Counted from the first letter of the stretch, positions 37,748 through 46,604 are shown. The stretch: DNA of 64,000 nt from Burkholderia sp. BCC0506 (GCF_902833145.1 NZ_CADFEN010000001.1:63994-127993), one strand, 5' to 3'. The notes: generated from the letters alone by a model not told the origin. Made by a program: numbers and translations.

Positions 37748-37804
37748 AGCGCTTTGCACGGCGGTTCGTGCGATGCATCGAACCGCCGGTCATGAGGACG
37801 ACCA

Positions 37805-38272
37805 TTGAAACGAGCGAGTGTGGTGCCGATTCTCTGGGCGGCGTTTGGCGCGGCGGTCGGATCGACCGTCATCGAGTGGCTGCTCTGGGCAATCGTCGGC
37901 GATGACGCCGTCCGGAATCTGTTGCGCGACGCGCGCCTCACGGCCGCGATCGTGATGGGGCGAAGCGTGCTCGGCGCGTCCGGCGGCTTCGATCCGCTGG
38001 TCATGGGCGTGGCGACGCTCGTGCATGCGGCGCTTTCGCTGGTCTATGCAGTCGTGCTGGCGCGGCTGGTCCACGGCCTGTCGCTCGTGGCCGCGCTGTT
38101 CGCGGGCGGCGCGTTCGGGCTCCTCCTGTACGGCGTGAACCTGTACGGGTTCACGACGATCTTTCCGTGGTTCATCCCGGTGCGCGGCGCGATCACGCTG
38201 ATCGCTCATCTGATATTCGGGATCACCGCAGCGGCTGCCTACTGCGCCGCCCGACATCGCGCTACGCGCTGA
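37805..38272 (+). CDS. Hypothetical four-helix membrane protein
   Basis: 155 residues with four hydrophobic segments (about 8-28, 60-82, 85-110, 128-148). The start is TTG at 37805, supported by GAGGA six bases upstream; no ATG is available nearby. Family not recognised. Confidence 0.7.
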   Translation: MKRASVVPILWAAFGAAVGSTVIEWLLWAIVGDDAVRNLLRDARLTAAIVMGRSVLGASGGFDPLVMGVATLVHAALSLVYAVVLARLVHGLSLVAALFAGGAFGLLLYGVNLYGFTTIFPWFIPVRGAITLIAHLIFGITAAAAYCAARHRATR

Positions 38273-38498
38273 TCCCGGCACCGATTGCCGTGGGTGCCTG
38301 CTCCGGACATCCGTATCCCGACCCCTGGAATAACCTGCCGCGCTGTGTCGTTTAGCCGTCAGGAGACCCCTGTACGAAGCGCAGCAGCGGCGAGCGGTGA
38401 TCGCCGCGCCACGATCGTGCGCAAGCAAGACGGTGTGTCGGGCGTCGTTGGCGACGCTCGGGATCAGGTGGTCGGGGGCCACCACGCAGGAGCCGATC

Positions 38499-38963
38499 AT
38501 GTGCAATGTGTTTCGATCCGTGACAGGCGTCGTCTGTCTCGGCGTTTCCATCTCCGCCTTCGCGCAAATGGCCGACGATCCGGCGGAGAACGGCGCGCAC
38601 TGCCGTGCGGTCGTCGCGCAGGCGGACATCGACGGCGCGGAGCAGCAGGTCGTCGGACGCGCGTGCCTGCAAGACGACGGTACGTGGCAGATCGTGCAAA
38701 GCCCCGACGGCAGCGTGCTGTGGTATCCGGCGGCGGCCTATCCGTATGCCGATCCGTGGTATTGGGGGCCGCCGCTCTTCATCGGTGCGGGCGCAAGTTT
38801 TATCTTCGTCGATCGCTTCCGGCGTTTCCACCACTTCGATCATGTCGACCATTTCAATCCGATCGGGCATCGCCGCTTCGGCGTGCCGATGGGCGCGGGT
38901 TTCCGCCACGGCGCGTTTCCGGTTGGTGCGGGTCACGGGTTCGGCGGCATGCGGCGACATTAG
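38499..38963 (+). CDS. Hypothetical secreted protein, His/Phe/Gly-rich C-terminus
   Basis: 154 residues. A signal peptide (MCNVFRSVTGVVCLGVSISAFAQ, cleavage near residue 22-24) leads to a small domain with two Cys, then a hydrophobic WYWGPPLFIGAGASFIFV stretch and a His/Phe-rich tail (RFHHFDHVDHFN). AGGAG lies seven bases before the ATG. Likely a periplasmic or envelope protein; it may bind metal through the tail. Function unknown. Confidence 0.72.
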   Translation: MCNVFRSVTGVVCLGVSISAFAQMADDPAENGAHCRAVVAQADIDGAEQQVVGRACLQDDGTWQIVQSPDGSVLWYPAAAYPYADPWYWGPPLFIGAGASFIFVDRFRRFHHFDHVDHFNPIGHRRFGVPMGAGFRHGAFPVGAGHGFGGMRRH

Positions 38964-39009
38964 ACCGGTGATCGGACCGGTGTGGCGATGCTGCCGGCCT
39001 CGCGCGCGC

Positions 39010-39654
39010 TCAGCCGAGCTGTCCGCGCAGATCGTCGAACGGAATCATCACGTGCGTGCGATAGGCGGGCCGCGCCTTCAGCCGTTCGTACCACGCCGTG
39101 ACATGCGGCACATCGGGCCGCGCGATATCGAGTTCGAAATACCGGTAAAGATGCGTGCCGGCCGCGATGTCGGCGAGGGTAATCGCGTCGCCTGCGAGAA
39201 ACGGCTGCCCGGCCAGCACGGTGTCGAGCAGCCGGAAATGCCGCGCGCATTGCGCGATGCTTTGCTCGACGCGCGCGGTGTCGCGTTGCTCGGGCGGCGT
39301 GCGGTAGTAGTCGCGGAACACGCCGTTGAGGAAGGCCGGCTGCAGGGTCGTCTGCGCCCAGTCCATCCAGCGGTCGGCGCGCGACTGTTCGGCGGGATCG
39401 TCGCGCCAGAAGCCGGGGCGTCCGTAGCGTGCGGCAAGGTAGCGCAGGATGCTGTGCGACTCCCATACGACGGTACCTTCATCGTCGATCACCGGAATAC
39501 GTCCGTGCGGGTTCATCGCGAGAAATTCACGCGTGTCGAGCAGGCCGAACCGGCCGCCGGCCGGCACGTGCCGATGGGCGAGCGCGAGCTCGTCGACGAG
39601 TCACATCACCTTCTGGACATTGAATGCGTTGCGTCGTCCCCATACCGTCAGCAT
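39010..39654 (-). pseudogene. Glutathione S-transferase interrupted by one in-frame stop
   Basis: The full frame starts at ATG 39654 (MLTVWGRRNAFNVQKVM), meets a TGA at 39601-39603 as codon 18, and continues LVDELALAHRHVPAGGRFG through a complete GST N-terminal thioredoxin-like domain (with GRIPVIDDEGTVVWESHSI) and the alpha-helical C-terminal domain to 39010. In GSTs the position after KVM is normally Trp (TGG), so a single G-to-A change explains the break. The rest is undamaged, so the event is recent, or it is a sequencing error. A restart at 39567 would lack the first beta strand and the glutathione-activating residue region. Confidence 0.85.
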
Positions 39655-39698
39655 GCCGGGCTCCCTGTGTCGTGACGAACGTGAAGACGGACAGTGTA

Positions 39699-39738
39699 AA
39701 CGCGGCAGGCGCGCACCGCGGTGTGCGCCTGCCGCGTT
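39699..39738 (-). terminator. Long hairpin terminator after the porin gene
   Basis: An 18-base stem, AACGCGGCAGGCGCGCAC at 39699-39716 with GTGTGCGCCTGCCGCGTT at 39721-39738 (one mismatch), four-base loop, 19 bases beyond the porin stop. Very stable, only a short T stretch on the minus strand. Confidence 0.75.
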
Positions 39739-39756
39739 CGTCGTACGACCGGACGA

Positions 39757-40929
39757 TCAGAACTTGTGGCGAATGCCGACGACCGCGAGCGCCTGCGCAT
39801 CGGTGCCGGCGTTCACGCCGTACGAACCGACCGACGCGGCGGCCTTCACGGTCGCCCCGCTCGCGTCGAGCGTGTTGCCGCTCGCCTTCTGGTAGCCGAA
39901 CAGCGCATACAGGTCGGTGCGCTTCGACAGCGCGTAGTCCGCGCCGAGGTTGACCTGGTTGTAGTGCGCGGAAGCCGGGCCCGTCAGCGACGTGTAGTTG
40001 TAGCCGACACCCGCGCGCAGCGCCGTCGTGAACTGCCAGTTGAAGAACGCCGAGCCGTTGTTGAACTTCGCGTTCCGGTTGAACGCCGACAGCGTGTCCG
40101 CGCCGTACTGCGTGTTCGAATACGCGAGGCCGAAGGTCGCCGCTCCGAGCACGTACTGGCCGGCCGCGCGCACGATCTGGATCGACTTCGCGCTCGAGAA
40201 GCCCTGGTTGATCACGGTGTTGAACAGCGTGTCCGAACTGCTCGACCACGTCCGCACGCCATTGGCGAGCGTCGTGCCGCCGTTCGCGTAGAAGTAGCCG
40301 GCGCCGAGCGACAGCGGGCCGTTCGCGTAGCTTGCGCCGAAGCTGTACGTGCGGCCGCTGCCGGTCGCGCCCGCGACGCCGCCGAAGCCGTACAGCGCCT
40401 CGAACTGGAAGCCGGAGATCAGCGGGCTCGTGTATTTCACCGAGTTGCTCACGCGCAGGCTGTTGTCGTAGTTGTCGAGGTCGCCCGGCGTCGCGAACAC
40501 GCCGCCGAAGTAGTTGTCCTGCGTGAGGCCCTGCACGAGATCGACGATCGGGTCGTACTGGCGGCCGAGCGTCACGGTGCCGTACGTGCTGCTCGCGAGG
40601 CCGACGACGGCCTTGCGGCCGAATTCGCGCTGGCCCTGGCCGAGCGCGCCGGTGCCGATGTTGAAGCCGTTCTCGAGCTGGAACAGCGCGGACAGGCCGC
40701 CGCCGAGATCCTCGATGCCGCGCAGCCCCCAGCGGCTGCCCGACAGGTTGCCGCTGCTGAACTTGACGAGGCTCGACGCGTTGCTGCCGTTCGCGTTCTG
40801 CGCGTTGTGGACGTACGCGATGCCCGCGTCGGCGATGCCGTACAGCGTGACGCTGCTTTGTGCGTGCGCGCCGGCGGCGACGAGCGCGGCCGGCAGGGCG
40901 AGCAACGCGAATGAGCGGATCGGTTTCAT
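39757..40929 (-). CDS. Gram-negative porin (OmpC-type, Burkholderiales)
   Basis: 390 residues. A signal peptide ends GAHAQ (about residue 24), and the mature protein starts SSVTLYGIADAGIAYV, the hallmark of beta-proteobacterial 16-strand porins. The last residue is Phe in GIRHKF, the outer-membrane assembly signal. It contains the FGRKAVVGL and GRQYDP motifs of loop 3. General diffusion channel for small solutes, in the outer membrane. Confidence 0.95.
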   Translation of the reverse strand: MKPIRSFALLALPAALVAAGAHAQSSVTLYGIADAGIAYVHNAQNANGSNASSLVKFSSGNLSGSRWGLRGIEDLGGGLSALFQLENGFNIGTGALGQGQREFGRKAVVGLASSTYGTVTLGRQYDPIVDLVQGLTQDNYFGGVFATPGDLDNYDNSLRVSNSVKYTSPLISGFQFEALYGFGGVAGATGSGRTYSFGASYANGPLSLGAGYFYANGGTTLANGVRTWSSSSDTLFNTVINQGFSSAKSIQIVRAAGQYVLGAATFGLAYSNTQYGADTLSAFNRNAKFNNGSAFFNWQFTTALRAGVGYNYTSLTGPASAHYNQVNLGADYALSKRTDLYALFGYQKASGNTLDASGATVKAAASVGSYGVNAGTDAQALAVVGIRHKF

Positions 40930-41101
40930 GGCTGGATTCCCCCGTTGGTCGATTGGTCTGACGAATCGGTGAACGATACGGACCGCGCCTCGTCGAGGGA
41001 ACCAATAAATTGTCGGATCGTTATGAGGCGGCGCGGCGATGGGTGTGCGCGCAACGGATCGAGGATCCGCGCGCGGATAGTGCGTCCACCGTGACAGGCG
41101 C

Positions 41102-42002
41102 TTACTGCTCTACGCTTTCCTCGTCCGCCGTCTCCCCGAGGAACCCGCCGCTCTGGTGCGCCCACAGCGCCGCGTAAATACCGCCTGCCTGCAGCAACTG
41201 CTGGTGCGTGCCTTCCTCGACGATGCGCCCTTCGTCGAGCACGATCAGCCGGTCCATCGCGGCGATCGTCGACAGCCGGTGCGCGATCGCGATCACCGTC
41301 TTGTCGCGCATCAGGCTGTCGAGGCTGCGCTGGATCGCGACCTCGACCTCGGAGTCGAGCGCGCTGGTCGCTTCGTCGAGCACGAGAATCGGCGCATCCT
41401 TGAGCATCACGCGCGCGATCGCGACGCGCTGCCGCTGGCCGCCCGACAGCTTCACGCCGCGCTCGCCGACTTCGACGTCGTAGCCGGTGCGGCCGTGGCG
41501 GTCGCGCAGCCGGTCGATGAACTCGGCCGCTTCCGCGCGCACGGCCGCGTCGCGCATCTCGCGCTCGGTTGCATCGGGGCGACCGTACAGCAGGTTCTCG
41601 CGCATCGTCCGGTGCAGCAGCGACGTATCCTGCGTGACCATCCCGATCGCACCGCGCAGGCTGTCCTGCGTCACGTGCGCGATGTCCTGCCCGTCGATCC
41701 GGATCGTGCCGCCGCTCACGTCGTAGAAGCGCAGCAGCAGGTTCACGAGCGTCGACTTGCCGGCGCCCGAGCGGCCGATCAGGCCGATCCGTTCGCCCGG
41801 CCGGATCGTCAGGTTCAGCCCGTCGAATACCGGGCGATCGTTGTCCTCGTGCGCGAACTGCACGTTCTCGAACACGATCTCGCCGCGCTGCACCGCGAGC
41901 GGCTTCGCGTCGGGTGCATCGACCACACTGCGCACCTTCGTCAGCGTGTTGATGCCGTCCTGGATCGTGCCGACGTTCTCGAACAGCTCCGTCATTTCCC
42001 AC
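41102..42002 (-). pseudogene. 3' fragment of an ABC exporter gene, cut by the TnpB element
   Basis: Only the C-terminal nucleotide-binding domain is left (about 300 residues): Walker A GRSGAGKST, signature LSGGQRQRVAIARVML, Walker B PILVLDEATSALD. In intact exporters this follows a six-helix domain ending in a motif like MWEMSALFEN; here WEMTELFENVG follows the right end of the mobile element directly, with a TAG in frame just before. No membrane domain is found on the other side of the element, so the 5' part is deleted. A soluble ATPase from the ATG at 41995 could still be made but could not transport alone. Confidence 0.88.
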
Positions 42003-42100
42003 TTGACGTCCTTCTCCGCCTAAAGGCTGAGGATTCCCACATCTGGCGATGCACGTCCGCATCGGAGAATGTTCAGCGCAGCGTTGATATCACGATCATG
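42003..42100 (-). ncRNA. Predicted omega RNA at the tnpB 3' end
   Basis: TnpB nucleases use an RNA that overlaps the 3' end of tnpB and runs to the right end of the element, with the guide read from flanking DNA. Here the right-end hairpin and the sequence CTCAGCCTTTAGGCGGAG on the minus strand fit the scaffold end; the guide would begin at about 42002 and copy the ABC fragment. Predicted only from position and hairpin; the 5' limit given is arbitrary. Confidence 0.5.
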
Positions 42101-43072
42101 CACGACACCACATCCACTGCAGGCCCACTCTCTTATTCGCAGTCCCGCGATACCTTTCGGCCGCGTCGTGCTGTCTTTCGACCCGCACGACGAACAGGAC
42201 TGGGTCGAACCGCTTTCGTCCACTTCCTCGAACGTGGCCCCGTGCGCGATCGCTTTGTAGCGGAGCTTGTTTCGGAAGGACGACCAGGACGCGTCGTAGA
42301 CGCTCTTCGCCATCCTGGTTCTGGCGAGTTTTGCGGCCGACACGTTGCCGACCGCGATGTAATCGAAACGCCGCACCAGATCGAGCGCGAGCTTGTGTTG
42401 GAAGTCGGCACGGGCATTCGCGATCTTTGCGTGCAGCTTCGCGACATGCCTTTTGTGCTTTCGCGCCCGCTGCGCTTTCGCCAGCTTTTCCGCCGCGCGT
42501 CGGCCGAACTGGTCATTGGGCAGCTTCTCGCCGGTCGAAAGTGTGGCGAAGTCTTTCAGGCCGAGATCGATGCCAACACCGGAACGGATAGGTCGGGCCT
42601 GCACATCCGGCATCTCGATCACGATGTTGAGAAACCAGTTGCCGCGTGCATCCTGCGCAAAGTTGGTCCCGTCCTTGATCTTGCCTTCGGGAAGCGGTCG
42701 GCTGTTGAACACGCGGAAGGTGTTGCCGGCGAAACGGAACGCGTCACCCTCGCGCTTCAGGTCACGGCCCTTCAGCGGCACCCAGCCCAGCGATTTCCGG
42801 CCGCGATAGCGCAGGTAGGGCCGACGGTGCTGGCTGCGCGACTTCGCGTATTGCTCGCACGTCGCGTTGATCGTGCCGGAGTGGATGCCGAGCGCCTTGC
42901 TGCTGCCGGTCGTCAGCACGTTCAGATCGAATCCCGTCGGCCACTTCTTGCTCCACTTGAGCGCGTGCTTCTGCGTGTCGTTGCAGAAGTTCCAGACGTA
43001 GTTCACCGCACGGCTCTGCTTGTTGAGCAGTCCGTTGAGCGACTTCACCCGGTAGCGGTAGACAAGGATCAT
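42020..43072 (-). CDS. tnpB: TnpB RNA-guided nuclease (OrfB family), altered RuvC-II residue
   Basis: 350 residues. RuvC-I Asp169 (GVGIDLGLKDFATLS), a zinc-binding Cys4 (CSSC at 293-296 and CSGC at 318-321), and RuvC-III in HDRDINAALNIL (Asp326/Asp328) are present. The RuvC-II site, usually E in a V/I-E-D/N-L motif, reads AVGNVSAAKL, with Gly242 in place of Glu. An acidic cluster EEVDE ends at Glu286, 44 residues later, just before the zinc finger. TnpBs with the RuvC-II glutamate moved by about 45 residues have been described, and this could be one. ATG at 43072 gives the normal MILVYRYRVK start. Confidence 0.9.
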   Translation of the reverse strand: MILVYRYRVKSLNGLLNKQSRAVNYVWNFCNDTQKHALKWSKKWPTGFDLNVLTTGSSKALGIHSGTINATCEQYAKSRSQHRRPYLRYRGRKSLGWVPLKGRDLKREGDAFRFAGNTFRVFNSRPLPEGKIKDGTNFAQDARGNWFLNIVIEMPDVQARPIRSGVGIDLGLKDFATLSTGEKLPNDQFGRRAAEKLAKAQRARKHKRHVAKLHAKIANARADFQHKLALDLVRRFDYIAVGNVSAAKLARTRMAKSVYDASWSSFRNKLRYKAIAHGATFEEVDESGSTQSCSSCGSKDSTTRPKGIAGLRIREWACSGCGVVHDRDINAALNILRCGRASPDVGILSL

Positions 43073-43340
43073 GCCGGTGATCCTAACCCGTGGAAGAAGC
43101 TGCCTGTCAACAGCACGCCTTTCCTTTCCGTCATCATTGGCAGGGGTTACCGGAGCAATTCGCGATGAAATGCGACACCGGTGACCGGGCTGAAACGGCT
43201 GAATCTCAATCGCGCAATCGCGCCCGGCCGCCGTCATTGTTGGTACGATCGCGCGTATCGTTCACGCCGGCGTCGCCAGCCGCCGGTTCATCGGTCTCGC
43301 GGCGGCACGGCCGCGCGGCCACGTTCGGGAGAAGCGGTTC

Positions 43341-43712
43341 ATGTTGCAGGCGTTCGCGGTTTTGCTGATCTTCCAGTGTCTCGGGGAGGGCGTGTCCTAT
43401 CTGTTCGGCCTGCCGGTGCCGGGCCCCGTGATCGGCATGCTGCTGCTGTTCGGCTTCGTGATGCTGCGCCCGCAGGTGGCCGATGCGATCGAGCCGACCG
43501 CGCTGGAGCTGCTGCGGCACCTGTCGCTGCTGTTCGTGCCGGCGGGCGTCGGCATCATGGTGTCGGCCGACCGCGTGCGCGGCGACGCGGTCGCGGTCGT
43601 CGTCGCGCTGGCCGTCAGCACGACGCTCGCGATCGCGGTGACGGCGCTCGTCACGCGCGCGTTGCTGCGGCGCCAGCGCCGCACGGGCGGCACCGCGGAG
43701 GGCGCGCAATGA
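43341..43712 (+). CDS. lrgA: CidA/LrgA-family membrane protein
   Basis: 123 residues, four hydrophobic segments, with the family motif GLPVPGPVIGMLLLFGFVML and LLFVPAGVGIMV. CidA/LrgA proteins are holin-like and pair with LrgB; they are now linked to export of by-products such as pyruvate and to murein hydrolase control. ATG at 43341 has GGGAGA upstream. The lrgB gene overlaps its stop by four bases. Confidence 0.92.
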   Translation: MLQAFAVLLIFQCLGEGVSYLFGLPVPGPVIGMLLLFGFVMLRPQVADAIEPTALELLRHLSLLFVPAGVGIMVSADRVRGDAVAVVVALAVSTTLAIAVTALVTRALLRRQRRTGGTAEGAQ

Positions 43713-44443
43713 CGGCCTTCCCGAAGCTCGGCGCGATCTGGGTCTATCTCGCCGCGAGCCCGCTGCTCGGTCTGACCATCACGCTGGTCGCGTATCTGTT
43801 CGCGCAGGCCGTCTATGCGCGGGCGCGCTTCAATCCGCTGGCGAATCCGGTGCTGATCGCGGTCGCGGTGATCGTCGTGCTGCTGACGCTCACGCATACG
43901 CCATATCCCACGTATTTCGAAGGCGCGCAGTTCGTCCACTTCCTGCTCGGCCCCGCGACCGTCGCGCTCGCGCTACCGCTGTACCGCCAGTGGTCGAAGC
44001 TGCGGCGTACCGCATTGCCGCTGCTGGTCGGCCTGTTGGCGGGGTCGCTGACGGCGATCGTGTCGGCGGTCGGCATCGCCGCGCTGTTCGGGGCGTCGCA
44101 CCAGACGATCGCGTCGCTCGCGCCGAAATCGGCGACGACACCGATCGCGATGGCCGTTGCCGCCGAGATCGGCGGCATTCCGTCGCTCACGGCCGTGCTC
44201 GTGATCTCGACCGGGATCTTCGGCGCGGTGTGCGCGCGCGGGATTCTCAATGGGTTGCGGATCGACGAGCCGGCCGTGCGCGGCTTCGCGCTCGGCGTCG
44301 CGTCGCACGGCATCGGCACCGCGCGCGCGTTCCAGGTCGGCGAGGAAGCCGGCGCGTTCGCCGGGCTCGGAATGGGGCTGAACGGCGTGCTGACGGCGTT
44401 CGTCGTACCGATCCTGCTGCCGGTGCTGTCGCGCTGGCTCTGA
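43709..44443 (+). CDS. lrgB: LrgB-family membrane protein
   Basis: 244 residues, about eight hydrophobic segments; LAPKSATTPIAMAVAAEIGG and ASHGIGTARAFQVGEEAGA are typical LrgB/CidB motifs. Partner of LrgA, translationally coupled through ATGA. Confidence 0.93.
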   Translation: MTAFPKLGAIWVYLAASPLLGLTITLVAYLFAQAVYARARFNPLANPVLIAVAVIVVLLTLTHTPYPTYFEGAQFVHFLLGPATVALALPLYRQWSKLRRTALPLLVGLLAGSLTAIVSAVGIAALFGASHQTIASLAPKSATTPIAMAVAAEIGGIPSLTAVLVISTGIFGAVCARGILNGLRIDEPAVRGFALGVASHGIGTARAFQVGEEAGAFAGLGMGLNGVLTAFVVPILLPVLSRWL

Positions 44444-44673
44444 GCGGACACCGGCCGGCCGCGGGGTAGCGGTTTCCCTGATGGCGCGGACGGCGGGCCG
44501 AACCGACGGCGCACGCGGCGCGCATGTATCGGCGGCGTTATCAGAAGAATTCAGGAACGCACACGGACATTTGCGCGGCGATCGGCTAACGTTGCATCGG
44601 TGCCGTTGTCGCAAGCCGTCGCGTGCGCGCCGGTGTCCGACCCACAATCAACAATCGACAAGGAGTTCCGGCC

Positions 44674-44976
44674 ATGAAGCAGGCTCGCGTGGTTTCGGTG
44701 GCAGTAGCGGTAGCGGTAGCGGTGTCGTTCGGTCTGGCGTTGACCGCGACGCCGGCGGCCTATGCGCAGGACGCGGCGTCCGCACCGACGCAGAAGCAGC
44801 TCGACAAGGCGCAGAAGAAGGCCGCGCGCAAGGCGGCCCGCGCGCGGCACGCGTCGGACCTGAAGGCGATCGGCACCGGCAGCGGTTACCGATTGACCAA
44901 CGACCAGAGCAACTATCCGCAGAACGCCGTGCAAAAGGCGCCCGCGGCGCCGGCCGCGCCGGCGTCCGGCCAGTAA
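44674..44976 (+). CDS. Small secreted basic protein, hypothetical
   Basis: 100 residues. A signal peptide ends near AAYAQ (residue 30); the mature part has a Lys/Ala-rich helix (KQLDKAQKKAARKAARARHA) and a short tail GSGYRLTNDQSNYPQNA, followed by Ala/Pro repeats. Many Burkholderia encode such DUF4148-like small exported proteins. AAGGAG precedes the ATG. In the signal peptide the codons GTAGCG are repeated in tandem (44702-44720), a possible slippage site. Function unknown. Confidence 0.8.
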   Translation: MKQARVVSVAVAVAVAVSFGLALTATPAAYAQDAASAPTQKQLDKAQKKAARKAARARHASDLKAIGTGSGYRLTNDQSNYPQNAVQKAPAAPAAPASGQ

Positions 44977-44997
44977 CGGCCGACAGCCTCGCACGGA

Positions 44998-45030
44998 ACG
45001 AACGGCGCCGGTCGAACCGGCGCCGTTCGT
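44998..45030. terminator. Hairpin between the small secreted protein and wrbA
   Basis: Perfect 15-base stem: ACGAACGGCGCCGGT (44998-45012) and ACCGGCGCCGTTCGT (45016-45030) with a three-base loop CGA. It lies between convergent genes and probably acts in both directions, though there is no T-run. Confidence 0.7.
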
Positions 45031-45088
45031 GCATGTGCGCAACGGCACGACGCGGGCTGCGGGGCCAAGAGGCCAAGAGGCCGCCGCG

Positions 45089-45691
45089 TTACGACGCGAG
45101 CTTGCTCGCGAGTTCCGCGACGTGCTTGCCCTGGTAGTGCGCGATGTCGAGCTCGTTCGCGCTCGGCTGGCGGCTGCCGTCCGCGCCGGCGAGCGTGGTC
45201 GCGCCGTACGGCGTGCCGCCGGTGATTTCGTTCATGTTGACGAGCCCGCTGCACGCGTACGGCACGCCCACGATCACCATCCCGTGATGCAGCAGCGTCG
45301 TGTGGAACGACGTGATCGTCGTTTCCTGGCCGCCGTGCTGCGTGCCGGTCGACGCGAACACGCTGCCGATCTTGCCGACGAGCGCGCCTTTCATCCACAG
45401 GCCGCCGGTCTGGTCGAGGAACGTGCGCATCTGGCCGGCCATGTTGCCGAAGCGGGTCGGCGTGCCGAAGATGATCGCATCGTAGTCGGCGAGTTCGTCC
45501 ACCGTGGCGACCGGCGCGGCCTGGTCGACCTTCACGCCGATCGCGCGAGCCTGGTCGACGGGAATCGTTTCCGGCACGCGCTTGAGCGTGACCTCGACGC
45601 CGGGCACCGATTTCGCGCCCTCCGCGACGTGCTGCGCCATCGTTTCGACGTGCCCGTAGGACGAGTAGTAAAGAACGAGAACCTTGGCCAT
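45089..45691 (-). CDS. wrbA: NAD(P)H:quinone oxidoreductase WrbA
   Basis: 200-residue flavodoxin-like quinone reductase: FMN loop [13 protein letters not shown], the second flavin segment [15 protein letters not shown], and [18 protein letters not shown]. Reduces quinones by two electrons, avoiding semiquinones. Downstream of pirin on the same strand but separated by a terminator, so it may have its own promoter as well. Confidence 0.95.
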   Translation of the reverse strand: MAKVLVLYYSSYGHVETMAQHVAEGAKSVPGVEVTLKRVPETIPVDQARAIGVKVDQAAPVATVDELADYDAIIFGTPTRFGNMAGQMRTFLDQTGGLWMKGALVGKIGSVFASTGTQHGGQETTITSFHTTLLHHGMVIVGVPYACSGLVNMNEITGGTPYGATTLAGADGSRQPSANELDIAHYQGKHVAELASKLAS

Positions 45692-45712
45692 GTTGCGAAT
45701 CTCCGATTAAAA

Positions 45713-45735
45713 GGGCCCCGCGGTCAGCGGGGCCC
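45713..45735 (-). terminator. Intrinsic terminator after the pirin gene
   Basis: GGGCCCCGC (45713-45721) and GCGGGGCCC (45727-45735) form a perfect 9-base stem; read on the minus strand it is followed by TTTTAATC. It is 18 bases beyond the pirin stop. Confidence 0.85.
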
Positions 45736-45752
45736 GGTTTCCCGAACGGGCG

Positions 45753-46478
45753 TCACGCCCATTCGGCCGTCACTTCGACCGGTCGCAGGTCGAATACCAG
45801 CACTTCGGCGTCCTGGCCGTCGGCGATCGTCAGCGCCTGTTCGCCGCGGATGCGCGCGCCGTCGCCTTCGCCGAGCGTCACGCCGTTGACCGTCACGCTG
45901 CCGCGTGCCACGTGCACGTAAGCAAAGCGGTTCGGGTCAAGTTCCAGCGTAGTGCTTTCGTCGCCGTCGAACAGGCCCGCGTAAATCCGCGTGTCCTGCC
46001 GGATCTTCAGCGACCCGGCGTCGCCGTTCGGCGACACGACGAGGGCGAGCTTGCCGCGCTTGTCGTCGGCCGCGACGTGGGTCTGCTGATAGCGCGGCTC
46101 GGCACCCTTTTCGGCCGGCCCGACCCAGATCTGCAGGAAGTGGACCGGCGTGTCCTTCGAGTGGTTGAACTCGCTGTGACGCACGCCCGTGCCTGCGCTC
46201 ATCAACTGCACGTCGCCCGGCACGATCACCGAACCGGTGCCCATCGAGTCCTTGTGTTCGAGCGCGCCGTCGAGCACGTACGACAGGATTTCCATGTCGC
46301 GGTGCGGGTGCGTGCCGAAGCCGCGGCCGGGGGCGACGCGGTCGTCGTTGATCACGAGCAGGTCGGAGAAGCCGACTTGCTTCGGATCGTAGTAATTCGC
46401 GAACGAAAACGTATGACGGGAGCTGAGCCAGCCATGCTCCGCACGGCCACGTTGGTTTGCTGCACGGATGTCGATCAT
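45753..46478 (-). CDS. Pirin-family bicupin protein (YhhW-like)
   Basis: 241 residues, two cupin domains. The N-terminal cupin has the metal ligands of pirins: HPHRDMEI and the later HSEFNHS. YhhW-type pirins have quercetin 2,3-dioxygenase activity in vitro and their cellular role is unclear. Divergent from a LysR gene, with wrbA downstream: this set is often found together and suggests response to quinones or electrophiles. Confidence 0.92.
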   Translation of the reverse strand: MIDIRAANQRGRAEHGWLSSRHTFSFANYYDPKQVGFSDLLVINDDRVAPGRGFGTHPHRDMEILSYVLDGALEHKDSMGTGSVIVPGDVQLMSAGTGVRHSEFNHSKDTPVHFLQIWVGPAEKGAEPRYQQTHVAADDKRGKLALVVSPNGDAGSLKIRQDTRIYAGLFDGDESTTLELDPNRFAYVHVARGSVTVNGVTLGEGDGARIRGEQALTIADGQDAEVLVFDLRPVEVTAEWA

Positions 46479-46604
46479 GATTTGTCCTTGAAGTCGCCGG
46501 ACCTCGGAAGTGAGCCCGGCCGTTCGTTGAGATGCATCTTAGGTCAATCTATTTGACAAATAAATCGCCGTAGCGATAATGACTGTCGCTATGGAGTGGA
46601 CAAT

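Larger units (their letters stand above)
42003..43150 (-). mobile_element. Orphan TnpB element of the IS200/IS605 group (IS1341-type)
   Basis: One tnpB gene flanked by short non-coding ends and no tnpA (Y1 transposase). The right end shows the imperfect hairpin CTCCGCC-TAAA-GGCTGAG (42014-42031), which overlaps the tnpB stop, and ends near 42003 by comparison with the resumed ABC frame. The left end is not precise; it should lie between about 43100 and 43165. Elements without tnpA move only with help from another element. Confidence 0.8.
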
